Shown here: in pieces, positions 44,100 through 56,334 of the stretch
How positions within the stretch are numbered: position 1 is the stretch's first letter
Layout: every line of letters starts with the position of its first letter
Assembly (NCBI GenBank): GCA_015680685.1
Contig: MNCI01016353.1
Coordinates: forward strand, 406,759-470,758
Length of the DNA: 64,000 bases
Source of the DNA: Gnetum montanum
Lineage: Eukaryota; Streptophyta; Gnetopsida; Gnetales; Gnetaceae
Reading direction: 5' to 3'
Position numbers and translations under genes: made by a program
Notes under the pieces: model-generated
The model's database searches: none
What the model was told of the DNA's origin: nothing
The model's input: the letters and a program-made list of their open reading frames with translations, nothing else

Positions 44100-46473
44100 A
44101 CTGAAGCAACATACCTTGTAACTGCCACTAGCACTGAAGAGGCCAGAAGAACTTTGTCATGCTATGTAAAAAATCACTTAGACCAATGCTTTATATGGCC
44201 CAAATTACTAGAGGCACCCAAGTAGCCTATTTGTGCCAGGAAAAGATAAGAATACCAAGGTAGGGTTCTTTCTCTACAACTAACAACATCCCTAGAGATT
44301 GGCAAACTTGTCAATGGACTAAAGCCTTCGTGTTGAAAAAATGGATGGTAGACTTGTCCTGATTTGGTCGAAATCCCACCTCATTAGCCATCTAGGCCAA
44401 TGCTTGATTAATCTCCATGGCTTGCAGAACTATAGCCCTTGTCATAATGACTATGTCATCGGCATACTACTTAGTGATACACATGTGCCCTACAATGTTC
44501 ACACCCTGAATCCCTTCCTCCCCAAGATAGGATTTCATCGTATCCATAATCATAATAAATAGATATGGGGGGGGGGGGGGGGGGGTCCCCTTATCACAGC
44601 CCCCTAGTAGGGGAGAAAAATCCCCAAAGAACCCCATTAAGGTCAAATAAGGAAGCGCTAGTGCTTTGCATACTTAAACTAAGATCCAAAAAGTGCAAAT
44701 GGATACCTTTTTATAGCATAACATCCTTCAGGGCCTACCAGCTGACTGTGTCATAAGCTTTTGCAATGTCAACTTTTACACACATGCTTGGAAATTTGGC
44801 ACTGTGAATGGAGTGAATTGCTTCTTGCAGCATGATGAGAATCTAGACCTACATGAACCTACCCTTAATAAATCCAACCTGATTAGCTTCCACCAAGGTT
44901 GGCATCCATGGTTGTAGCTGCTTAACTAGGACCTTAGTGAAAACCTAGAGTAGCATATTGCACACACCAATTGGCAGATAATGAGCAAGTAGTGTGGGGT
45001 TGGACTTCTTAGGCAAAAAACCAATTCTCGAACAATTGATATCCTTTCATACTTATCCCCATATAAGCATAATATTAAAAGCATCAAGTAAATTAGGGCC
45101 TAGAATATCCAAAAATTCTTTGAAAAATTCAACTATCCAACCATTTGACCTTGGAGCACTCCCAGTTTTCATTGATCCTAAAGCAATGGAAAGTTCTATA
45201 GCAGAGATGAGAGCAACAAGAGGAATGTTGTCATGCTCATTAAGCACTAGATGGATCCTAACCAACAGTGGGGAGGATTCTCCCCAAGACCACACAACAT
45301 TCCAAAAGGTTTGCATCTCGTGAGTAATTTCCTATGGCTAGTGAATCTGTGTTGTTCCCCTACTTATTGAAGAGATCCTCTTACTGGTGTAGTTGGCCTT
45401 CATGGTTATGAAAAAGAACCACATGTTCCTGTCACCATCCTTGAGCCATCAAATCCTTGATCTCTCCCTTCAATAAACTTCCTCCTCGTTCACAAGATCA
45501 TGTAACTCTAGCAATAGACAATGCTCCTCCTCTTCCAACACCTCCCCTTGCTCTTACTTACTTTGAAAAATGACCAATTGAGTCTAAAGCCTATGTTAAG
45601 TCCCTCTGAAGGGGTACTTTTGATCCAAAGGCAAAGCTTTTTTAAGGAGTGACCTAATTTCAGGAAATCCCTTGAGTTAGGACAAGACTCATCATATCTA
45701 ATCGAAATATCTTCAACCATCTTGTGCAGCCATGGATTTAGTAACCATGCTCATTGAAAATGAAAAGGAGCCAGGGTCAGCTTCCATGATAGTCAAATTG
45801 AGCACACTAATACTCGATGGTTCAAGGCTTGCCTGACTTTGCAAGTGAGATGTAGCTCCTATTCTTAGAACATTTTCGCATGAATTTAATTTTGGTCAAT
45901 TTGAGAGATCACTCTACCAATCCTGATCCCCCTATTACTCCAAGTATACTAACCCTCTTGGAGCACAAGATCAACCAAATTATGTTGTTGTAAAAACTAA
46001 AGAAACTCCCAAGTACCAGGAAGGGGGCATAAATCAAACTTGATGTCGGAGCAGGCCTTCTTCCAAGGATGAAGCCATTGATTGAAGTCACCAATAAGGA
46101 CCCATTTTTGCTGATCCAAGACATGCTGAACCACCCACACCAACTCATGCAACCAATTTTTCCAACATTGAGGCCCATAGAAATTAGTAACCCATAGGCC
46201 CACTAAAGGAAGGTGCATAGTGAGCCTCCATGGAGACTCATCTAGCACCTAAAATAACTGTAGCGACAAGGTAGCCAAGCTAATAGCCCTACCATGGCAA
46301 TGCACAAAAGAACAATGCCATCCTTGCCATTGTAGGAGGGAATAGTTAGATGCATTCAACTTGGTTTCTTGAAGGAAAACTAGCACACAATTCTCCTCAT
46401 GCACCAAATCCTTCAAGGTATTTTGCTTATACAAGGTACCTTGGCCCCTACAATTCCATGGAAAAACTTTCAT
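44100..46473 (-). pseudogene. LINE copy 2 ORF2: endonuclease and reverse transcriptase
   Basis: The minus strand starts MKVFPWNCRGQG at 46473, the classic N-terminus of an L1-type EEP endonuclease, followed by VFLQETKLNAS and, at about 46110-46080, WVLIGDFNQW. The linker and RT follow at 45316-45053 (GSAPRSNGWIVEFFKEF) and the YADD box at 44455-44466. Frames are interrupted throughout. Intact proteins of this type nick target DNA and reverse-transcribe LINE RNA at the nick. The 3' end at about 44100 adjoins the 5'-truncated end of copy 1. Confidence 0.75.
44567..44585 (+). repeat. G19 homopolymer within the LINE reverse-transcriptase box
   Basis: Nineteen G in a row where the paralogous copy has GGGAATAGGGGG. 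It falls in the region coding for the RGLRQGDP box on the minus strand and shifts its frame. Confidence 0.9.
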
Positions 46474-46499
46474 GGTCTATTAGTAAACCTCTTAGTATA

Positions 46500-47880
46500 G
46501 ACCTCATTAAGCATTTTCTAAGACTCGAGGTCAATCTCTAGTTTTCTTTATTCGCATGTTTTTCTTGGAGGGCCTACCTAGCCATTTAGGTTCATTAGCC
46601 ACCAAAAAATCCATAGGATCCTCCTTGAAGAGGTCCTTGGCAGCCAACCCCTCAGCGTGGACATCCATTCGCCAAGAGGGGGAAGCTCATCTGCAATGGC
46701 CTACACCACAACCAAAGGAGTATCCAAGCCACCCCTAGGAGAAGTAGGCCCCGAGCCCCATCGCCCATATTAACCGTGTATTCCTGTGGTAGGGGAGAAG
46801 AAATAGGCATTTTCAATTTACTCCCCCCACCCCCCTTCTCTCTCTCCAACCAACTCCAAGTAAGGTATCCTCTTTCCATGGCCCATTATCCAGCCTTATT
46901 GGAATAGGCAAGACTAGTGACACCTTCCCCCATCTCTCTACTAACATCCACCCACCACCCTTCTCATTTCCTGTCCATCTAGCTAACCCTTCAGGTGAGC
47001 CTTAACATGCACCTTGTAATCCTATGAGTAATGGTTATTCCTGCCACATTTTGTGCAAGCCTTAGGCTTGGTACTTAGAGTTGGTTGATGCTCCAGCTCT
47101 AACACATTCTCATACTCCACTATGAGGCACTCCTCACCCATTGGCAAGTCCAAAATAACTTCCTTTAGCAAATGATCTAGGGAAAGGGAGCCCTAGATGT
47201 AAAACCAGGCATAGCCCATACATTCCTTTGTTGTAATGAATTTATTAAATGATATAAACTCGCCAAACTGCCCAGCCAATGTCCAAAGAAACTCCTCAAT
47301 CCAAAGCTCCCACAACACCTTAGCCACCTGAACCCACAGAGGAGCACAAGAGAAAAAATCCAAATCTTTGTGTGCCTCTCGACACCAAGATGTAAGGGTG
47401 AATCCCTTCACCCCAAAAACCTAAGGGCCCCCCAAATGGACCACAAATTGAAAGACAAACAACAAGAAGCAACCCACCAAGGATCTCACCTGCACCTCTT
47501 ATAAGGACCAAGTAGTTATGGCCCTTTTCTGAATCCAGTCCAACAAAGGATGTGACCTTGAAGAAAAAAATTGACCAATGAGGCTAAGCTCCATGGTCTG
47601 CAAGCCCTCCTTTGGAGGGGCATTGACCTTCAGCCGCATCGTAGCCCCATCCCTCACAACTACATCCAAACCTTGAGCACCCAATGATCCCAACCCACTC
47701 ATAGTCGACCTACCACTACTACTACATTCTCCAACTAGACCCTCACCTCCCACATCCATCAAGCCCTTAGCTTCGCTATCATCCACCGGCCCCACCGAGA
47801 GCTCCCACTACCATGCTCAATGATGTTGCCTGCTGCACTCGCCTCCCTGCTCTTGAAATCACCATCACTCCACTTCCCTC
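46500..47880 (-). pseudogene. LINE copy 2 ORF1 (DUF4283-type nucleic-acid-binding protein)
   Basis: From about 47810 the minus strand reads an acidic N-terminus (GPVDDSEAKGLMDVGGEG), then the DUF4283-like core with SLIGQFFSSRSHPLL near 47590-47545, and at 47411-47193 LTSWCREAHKDLDFF and PLWVQVAKVLWELW with a GQFGEFISFNK block. A zinc knuckle near 47075-47030 has CTKCGRNNHYS, with the last Cys changed to Tyr. Frameshifts and stops are present. Plant L1-type ORF1 proteins bind LINE RNA. Confidence 0.65.
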
Positions 47881-50061
47881 CTGAGCCCATGAGGTATTAA
47901 GTTGGTAAATATTAGAATTATGAAACACATTTTTTATCGAAAAACATAGGATTAATTACCTTAATTGGCTGATGCATAGGGAGGATGCTTTAATTGTTAG
48001 TACTATACTTGGTCAAACCAATCCTTGAAAGAATTACTAGTACTAATTTATGTTTGGCTGCGATTAATACTTTTAAGAGCTATGAGTATCCAAATGATTT
48101 TTTAAAAATATTAGATTGGGACAAACAAATCTTCAATCTATTTGCTAAGTTGATTTAAGTATTTCAAACAAATTTTACCTACTATTGGATTTAGCCACAC
48201 AAACAAAAGCACATGCAATTCCAACACATCAAGCTACCCCATACTTTACAACTAGGCACACATTTACATCATTGTCATGGCAGTACCTTTGTCCCATCAA
48301 CATGACCAGATTACTAAGGTAAGCAAAGAATTTGACAATGACTTTCTATTTGGCTGACTGCCTACTTGATTCCATAGCCTAAATGTAATTTTTTACTATG
48401 CCCTAGAGTTAACATGTGTCTTAACATTTTCCTTAGGTTCGAACTTGTGACTTGCATACCATATGTTGCATGCTTCAACCATGTGAGCACTGCCTCATTG
48501 ATAGACACACATTTACATGCAAATAAAATATAAACATTTTTAAAAAATGCAATTTGTAAAGAGATTCAATTTTTAGCGAATTAGCATCATATCTTCTAGT
48601 ATTTTTCTTTCTTGAGAGGAATTTGGGCAAAAATGCCTCTTTACAAAAGGGAGCATGGCATGCTAGGGACACAAGACAAACCAACAGCTGTGAGAACATG
48701 GGTAAACATGACTCACAAATGACCAACAAGTGTTAGACAACATCAGAATAGACCAACAATCGTGGAAAAAACCAATAGGTCAACATTGTATCCCAAATAG
48801 GGGCCAAGAAGACTCTAGGAAGAACACATAGGACAAGAATAACCGAATAGGACACAAAAAAACAAAGAGATTTGAGAACCCAAACCTAAAGTTGGGGATG
48901 ATGTAGAACCCAAAGAAGGAGGGAAAATGTTCATCATGGCTTTGAGGTAGCTCATGTCTAAGATCCTCATACTCTAGAGCCTCACAAGCATTTTGAAAAA
49001 CTCTAAAACACTCATTGTCTCCTTCTTTATTTAGATATGTCATCATACACATCAGCTTTGTCTGTTGGTGGATTTGTCCAAGCTTAGCATTATGAGACAA
49101 CTCAAAAACATGGAATGGACATGCATGTGTTATAGAACATTTCCCTAGAGGTCTTTCTCTTTTGATGGCATGGATATTGTGGTTGATTTCTGGTGTTTAA
49201 GATGATGTGGGTGTGGGTAGTGGAGGGGTGGAGACGATGAAGAGGATGAATTAGAGTGGGGGTTGGTGAGGGACTCTTGGATGGCCCTCAATCTTCTGGA
49301 TCTTCTCCTAGTGCCAACAATAAAATGCACAATTTGAAGTTTGAAGTTTCTGGACTAGACATTTCTCTAATTGTAGGACAAATATTTTGCAGATTCACTG
49401 GCTGAATTTATGCAAACCTAGAATATATTGTAGAAATGATGCTACTTTGGAAAACTACAGATGTGGTCTTCAAGGAATGTGATGATTTCATATTTAGAGT
49501 CTTGGATAACATTTGTATAATGATATGAAAATGAACTTAATGATACCTTCCACTTAATCAAGTGAAGCGCACTCCAAACATGTAGATTATTTAAGCCTAA
49601 TTAATGAACATTTGGAGATATGTTAGGTATATACTTTATACCCTCAAGGACTTAGAAAATTCATTGGAAATTTATCAAAAGTTGACAAGACCCGATGTGA
49701 GCTATTACCCCAAGTTCCGCAATCTTGGAGATATTTGTATTGCGGTGATAACGGTATTATTCATTCTTGGTATTCTCTTGTGTGATCCTTGTATATGTTT
49801 ACATGAATTTTACATGATGTGACACCAGTTCATTTAGCATATGTTTGATTCTGTTTGTTGAGATTGCTAGCATTTATGTTTTTCAACATTACAATACTTT
49901 ATTTTACTTGATGGGTATATGTTTTGAAGTTTTTGTGTATTATCATTATTATTATTGGAGAAGGTCTAGTAAAGTTTTTAAAACTATTGCTAGACAACAC
50001 TTTTAGGTAGAGAACAATTGGGTTCCAAGAATATTAAGGTTCTTGTGCTCTTTCTAAACAG
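47881..50061. other. no recognisable gene
   Basis: Open frames at 49100-48780 and 49330-49145 (minus) and 49604-49822 (plus) match nothing I know. The minus frame at 49330 has a Ser/Pro/His low-complexity stretch. It may include unseen upstream exons of the WD40 fragment, because an acceptor begins that fragment at 50061. Confidence 0.35.
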
Positions 50062-50823
50062 TTACGGGTTTGGGATACAACCATCTCTAGTGGCTCTGGT
50101 TCAGGAAGCTATGTAGGAATGGCACATGGACATGGCTTTCCTATTGGATTGAAATGCATAGGTCCATTGTGCTATGTTGCTAGCAGCTCATCTATTATAG
50201 CAATTGATTTGAGGTCTATGAAAAAGGCTACATCTGTGTGTTCAGGCAACCATGATTTGCATGCATTTGACATCTCAAGATCAAGAACTACTGTTTGTAG
50301 TGGAGGCATTGACAAGTACGAATGATGTTTAGCAAATGTTTAATAAAAAGGCATTTTATATTATTTTATAGTTTTTGTGTACTGCACCTTTTTTTTAACT
50401 AAAGTTTTTGATACCATTTCCTTCAACAGAAAAGCAAAGCTTTGGGACATAAGAAATACTGGAAGTCAACAAGATGCAGAACCCTATGCCCTTCTTGATA
50501 ATCATTCTGGTCCAGTTAGTTTGGTGCATATTGATTCCTATAAAGTAGTTACTGGAGGACCAGTGGACCCCTTTTTGAACATTTGGGATGTTGTCATAGG
50601 TGATGAAGTTTGTGTTTTGGACTGTGATGATGGATCTGGTTCAGTTGATGCTGGAGTTGGTACCATGGCTATCAAAGGATCACATATTGCAATTGGTGGT
50701 TGTGGTGGCATAAATGGATTTATCCGATTCAGAGACTATGAAAAATGTATTCTACCCTTACAAGATCAGAATTATCATAGTCAAGCCAAGTTTTGGGAAA
50801 TAGAAATTTCTCAAGTACTGTGA
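50062..50823 (+). CDS. WD40-repeat protein, partial (F-box/WD40-like), two exons
   Basis: Exons 50062-50315 and 50430-50823 join in phase across a short intron (donor GACAA|GTACGA, acceptor TTCAACAG|A), giving IDKKAKLWDIRN at the junction. WD repeat signatures are visible: LRVWDTT at the start, IDLRSMKKA, KLWDIRNTGS and LNIWDVV, separated by GPVSLVHIDSYKVVTGG-type strands, all of which are propeller blades for protein binding. The first exon begins at a splice acceptor (TTTCTAAACAG|TTACGG), so N-terminal exons should lie upstream, but I could not find them. The end is either the TGA at 50823 or the donor ACT|GTGAGT at about 50819. The resemblance to plant F-box/WD40 proteins is from memory of the family. 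It may be a gene fragment. Confidence 0.6.
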
Positions 50824-53800
50824 GTACGGTAGTGTAACTGAGGCATCTTAAAAGGTGTAATAGTAAACATGCTCACAACTAAAGCATGGTAGGTTCATAC
50901 TTGAATATAGTGTAATACAAAATTTCAGCAAGGTTTTGTAGTGCCTGCGAAGTGTTTGGCGTGTATTGAAATTGGAATCATACTGTGTAAAGAAATGAAA
51001 TGGAAATGCAAATTGCATAAATAGTAATATCTAATTTTTACTACACAAAAATTATTGAAAGTGCAAATCCTATAACATTAAATTCCATAGTTTCTTCAAT
51101 GTTTTAATAAGAATAAAACCACTCAAATAAAAGACATCCGTAAAATGCAGCTCATTGCAAACAATAAAAAATAAAAAAATGCTTGAATTGATGATGCATA
51201 GTTCTCATGATTAGCATTGGGTTCTTTTTAAATACTCCTTTGTATTTGACATAATCACCACAACATGCTACAAACCCTTCTTGCATCCTTAAATGTTCAC
51301 CCAAGGTCGTCTTGTAGTAATCCTTGTTGCAGCTTCTCCTTACCTTAGGTATTTTAATCCATAGACTTTAACCATGTTTCTTTTTCATGCAATAATATTT
51401 TCCAATTGATACTTGACTCTTTTGCCATGTTTGCTTATTTTATGTTAAGGGTACTGAAAGCAAAGATCTATTTTTGTTTAGTTTTGTCTTAGTTAATGCT
51501 AAAGCTTCTTGCTCAAAAACCAAAACTGTTGAGAATGCTTGTACAACCCACTTTAGATCATGGTTTATATAGGGCTATTGTGCGGATAGAATGTAGTATT
51601 AAAGTTAAATAATCAAAACCTGTATAGTAAGAGATGATTAAAACTGCATTTTTTATCAATTTCATTAAGGATAGGAGATAAACTAAAAGGAAATGGAAAC
51701 GACATATTATTCGTTTGTGTGTTTATTTATCGAGTAATTCTAGGGGAAAAGGAATATAAGCCAACTATATGGCTAACAAGAGCTTTGGGTTCAAAAAAAG
51801 GATAATTTGGGATAAAATATTCTTTTCAAAGAGTTGATCACTCTATTTTATTATAATTTGACAAGATGTACATATTTTGGTTTATCATCGATATGAAATT
51901 CAAACATGAATATTGCATGTAGCAAGTTTTATTTAAAGCCTAATACTTTATTGTTTATGTATCATAGTTTTTTTTATTTAGCATGGAGAAACATCATTCA
52001 TTGAATTTTAAGTATTAATGAAAATGATTAATTTCTACACATATTTTTTGTTGAGGCATTAATAATATTTTACTATTAGTTTAATATCAACCTAGTATTA
52101 GGTCTTGACATATACTTCTTATATCCTCAAAATGAAGGGTTATAAAGATGCTATTATTTAAGTATAATTAGATTCTAGACATTGTGAGACCATTATAGGT
52201 AGCTATGTTATTAAGAGATTGCATGTGGCTTTCAATATTTGGATTAATAATTTTTTACTAAATTCATTCTTCTAGATTATTATCAGGAATGAAGGATTCA
52301 ACACTCAAGCATGCACTTGTCTTATTGTTTTAGCAGAAGTGGAATTTTTACATGGTTAATTTCAAAGGACTATCTAGTAGGAGATCTTTCAATTTTGGAG
52401 GATAGAGAATGTTGTTCTTGTTTCCAATTGTAATGAAGCATTAAATGATCATGAAGAAGCCTCCAAACTACTTCTAAGATGTTTTCTTGTTTGGGTTTTG
52501 GGGTTTTTGAACATGCTTCTTGTTAAGTTATATTGTCAAGTTTTAATACTTAGTATGCAGCCTCATAGTGGCTTTTGAATCAATCTTGTAATGTTTTAAT
52601 ATTTCACAAATTACTATTTTTCCTTTTAAAAAGAAAAATTTCTAATATAGATGAAACCAAAGATGCTCTCATGGGCTAGAGTTAAAATTTATTAATATCT
52701 TTGCAACTTTAAAATATCATTTTTCTTGTTAAAATCATACATGGATCTCATTACATTTCCTTGCCTATATATGTAGTTGTTTTGGTTAACTAACTCCCTT
52801 GTGCCACTCAAGTTGTTATTTGTCTATTTTTCTTAAAGGTAATTTTCTTTGGAGGGGGAGGTCTTGTTTTAAGTTTTATTAACAGGGGAATTCATTATAA
52901 AAATAATAATGTATAGAAAGGGTAGAAACTTGTAGAATCATATAGAAAAATCACATTACAAATTAAGATTTTGTATATATGAATAGGGTTTGGAATAAAA
53001 TAACAAACATTAATATTTCATAGATGGAGAGCATTTTGACTTAGTGACCTAATTATGTTAAAATAATCAACTTTGTTCTTAAAGTTTTAAATATGATGGA
53101 CAAAATGAGTGCATAGGAGTGCATAAAGATGTGATAGAAAATCAGCATTTTATGAGGCAGTTCTATATTGAATGTTACCAAATTAAAAGCAATTAAAAGT
53201 TTAAATGCAAATAGATTTTAAAGGGAGTATCATCAATACCCATATAATCCAAGTTGTTATCATTTCTCAATAGTGTTACTTTGATTACAAGACTATGAAA
53301 CACCTCAAAATTATTGCAATAAAATATATAACAAAAAATAGTCTTGTGAATATTTAAAAATCCTAAAAGGATTACTACTAAAGACTTCTTTTTTAAGTGC
53401 AACCCGAAAGCTAAAATGTATCCTTCCTTTTTCCTATTATTGTGTGAACACTATTAAACTAAGTTCAGTCTTGTTAATGACACTTATCTTTGCAAATGAC
53501 TAATCATAATTACTATTCTAGATTTTGAAACTAAACCTCCTTAGTCTTGTTCCAACATGCATATGATTTTCTCAAGGCTCCTTTAAAGATAAGAGTTAAA
53601 TTTGATATGATGCCGAATACCATGAATGTATTGGAAGTTCCCATGGATTTATGTGATATTCAACAATTTGTGAGTAGCAATCAAATTTGCAACCTAATTA
53701 GACATGGTAGTCAATTCTTTGCCTACATCTTTGAATCTCATAGGATACATTTTAGAATTAATTATCCAAAGTAAAGCTACATTCCTAGTAGAAAAAAAAT

Positions 53801-54235
53801 AATGTGTAGAGAGAATTAACAATATTCTTTTTCATATTAACTTGTGTTTCCATGGCGAGGAAGATGAGAGAATATTTATAATTTTATAATTTATAATTTA
53901 TATGGATTTTATCTTTATAAGAAACAAGTAATAAACACATGCATTGTAGTCCCACCTAGGGACATGGGCAACGCTTGTGTTGCAATCCCTCTTGGGAATA
54001 GGTGCAACACCACATCATTTGAAATAAAAATATCTCTTAGCCAGAACCACAATGTCCCAACACCATGCCATACAGTTGTGACCTCCTTGAGCAAAGAAAG
54101 AATCATCATAATTTAATAAAAAAAATTAAATAAATATATTTTTTTAATTTTTTGTTTAGGGCATTAATGATGAAACAAGGGAAAACAATGAGCTTTATTC
54201 ACTAAGCAAATACTAGACTCCACATTGACCAAACT
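50824..54235. other. AT-rich, no gene recognised
   Basis: About 3.4 kb without coding support. The open frame 53547-53774 (DLCDIQQFVSSNQICNLIRHG) is faintly like a retroelement protease-linker phrase but too short and isolated to call. A TATAATTTATAATTTATA tract lies near 53876-53900. Confidence 0.35.
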
Positions 54236-55039
54236 GTGATATTGCATCCGTGATATTGGAGCCTTCCAAGCGATATCTAGCATCCGATGTCGAGACCCAC
54301 CTCATTTCCTATAAATAAGAGGCATGTGTGCTTGGTTTGCATAATTAGTCTTAGTCGCTTACTCGAACTCTTGCCTTTTTCCCTTCTCAGAGTTAGAATT
54401 ATTTCTGAGTGCCTGCAGTAGGAGTCATAAAGCGAACAGATCTTTATTCGAGCATTGTGTACTTGAGCACACCTTGTGGTTGGAAATAAAGACGAACTTT
54501 GTGATAAACCTTGTAGCATTCATAATAGCTTATTTAATGGTATTTATAATTATTTAATGCTTTCTTTAGTTAATTAATTCTCTCTCTCTCTCACCTTGTT
54601 AACTCCCCCAAGTAAGCACACTTAATATGACCACTTCAAGCATGTGTGAAACACTTGGTAACCCAGTAATGATTAGCGTTTGGTAATCCTAATAGTGTTG
54701 CACTGGTTTAGGATATGTACAACAAGTGGGAATGGATGCTGGTGTTAGGATTAGTTAGAGCTTAGTCGATTAGTTAAATTAAATTAGTTACTTAATTAGT
54801 TCATCTCTACCTTTGTAACACCAGGATATAAAACACAAAAAAATACATAAAAATTGTATACCTCAAGTTTACTTAACCATACAATCGCATTATACAAGTA
54901 AGCTTGGCAAGACAACGATTGACTAACCTGTCCAAGTTCTGTGAAGGTGCATAAGCACTTAGTCCTTGGAATTTGACTGGATTGTGCATGTATGCTCGTA
55001 TTCATATGGTTGAGTGTAGGGATAGCTCACTGCTCATCA
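54236..55039 (+). repeat. element C 5' LTR
   Basis: Ends CTCATCA at 55033-55039. It has TATAAATA at 54310-54317 followed by AGAGGC, as in the LTRs of A and D, and AATAAA at 54485-54490, which fits promoter and polyadenylation signal in R/U5. It retains only a few decayed GATATT/GATATC motifs upstream of the TATA box. Confidence 0.75.
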
Positions 55040-55040
55040 T

Positions 55041-55058
55041 TGGTGTCATTGCCAGGGA
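55041..55058 (+). other. primer-binding site of element C, tRNA-Asp type
   Basis: TGGTGTCATTGCCAGGGA starts one base after the LTR. Against the tRNA-Asp PBS (TGGCGCCGTTGCCGGGGA) the four differences are transitions, mostly at CpG or CpC, as expected of methylated old DNA. Confidence 0.8.
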
Positions 55059-55177
55059 CTTAGTTTTTTATGCACTAATTAGAACTTAGGAAATCTTTCC
55101 ATTGTTGAAATGAACCCTTAGGGTTGGTTATCTTACAATTATTGAAATGAGAAATATTGCACACTGAGTAGACAATC

Positions 55178-55423
55178 ATGTCTCCTTCTTCTTACAAGAG
55201 TACTTCACCGCCTAGGTCTAATACAGGGAAAAATCGAAGGCGTAGTACACATGATAACCTGCTAGTCCTCCAACAGTTTCGTGTAGTATACATTCATCTT
55301 GATGAGTATACACCAAACTTTACCTTTATCCTCCACTAGGATGAACAACTGCGTTGGCCTGATTTAGAAGGTAACATAGTGTTATCGCCCGATCGCTTAG
55401 TCCCAAGCATTCTTCTTCATGCT
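55178..55423 (+). pseudogene. gag N-terminus of element C, truncated by element D
   Basis: MSPSSYKSTSPPRSNTGKNR and onward matches the start of gag in element A (PSSHKSNSPPKDH). It shares the phrase FTFILH, after which C has a TAG, and GNIVLSPDRLVPS parallels A's GNIVLPLDRSVS. Ends at the insertion point of D. Confidence 0.65.
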
Positions 55424-56334
55424 TGATGAGTGGCAAGGTACCCTACACTCAACCATACGAAACGAGCGTAGCACATGCGATCCGGTCGAACTTTGCAGAC
55501 TAAATGCCTAAACGTCGCAAGGAACACTTGGGGTTAATTAATTGTTGTCTTCCTAGACTTACTTGTTGTTGTCATGGTGTATGGTTAAGTAAGTTCAAGG
55601 TATATGATTTTTTTGGTCTTTTCTGGTTTATCTCCTATGCTAAACGGTGAAGGGTTGAGAGACTAAAACTAACTCTAACTACAACACTAAGTCCTAGCAT
55701 CAGCATCTGTTCCCACTTGTCGTACACACCCTGAACTATGCAACTGTGGCTACCAAATGCTAATCGTTATTGGGATTACCAAACGTAACACACGTGCTCG
55801 AAGCAGTCGTATTGAGGCACCTAACTAGCCTAAGTGTGATAAGTAGCCGATTCCTTAACTAGCCGTACACATCCGTAGATGCTTGTAATCAAGTTGTACT
55901 TGTCCCACGTCCTAGGAGGTAAGGGTGAGAGAATCTAATCGCGATGAGTAGCCGATTCCTTGGCTAGTCGTACACATTTGTCAATGCTCATAACCAAGTC
56001 ATACTCATGCTGCGTTACTAGGAAAGCAATAGATAACATTAAATAAACCTATCCATGCACTGTAAGGTTTATCCACAAAGCTCATCTTTATTGCCGTACA
56101 TAACTTGCGTTCAGGTACAAAGCTGCTCGAATAAAGAACTGTTCACTTAGGGGACTCCTACTGCGGGCATTTATTTATTTAAAGAACCGTACATAGAGTG
56201 CCACCTCTTATTTATAGATTTGGCGATGGACCGCGATATTGCGTATGCGATATCACAGGGAAAGACATGATATCGCATACGCGATATTGCAAGGGATGCA
56301 ATATCGCAAGGGATGCGCATATCGCGTCTCATCA
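55424..56334 (-). repeat. element D 3' LTR
   Basis: 911 bp, TGATGAG to CTCATCA, closely related to the LTR of A. TATAAATAAGAGG is on the minus strand near 56203-56216, and a run of GCGATATTGC/GCGATATCAC-type motifs lies between 56230 and 56328. Confidence 0.88.

Larger units (their letters stand above)
54236..55423 (+). mobile_element. LTR retrotransposon C, 5' part (cut by element D)
   Basis: Plus orientation: LTR to 55039, one base, PBS at 55041, leader, gag start at 55178. It breaks off at 55423, where D's LTR begins, in the gag N-terminal region at a point equivalent to about 29490 of element A. The rest of C should lie beyond D and E, outside this window. The left limit is approximate because the LTR start is diverged. 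Confidence 0.75.

Noticed and set aside
53547-53774. 75-codon plus-strand frame resembling a retroelement linker
   Set aside because: Too short, isolated in non-coding DNA, resemblance only to a few residues.
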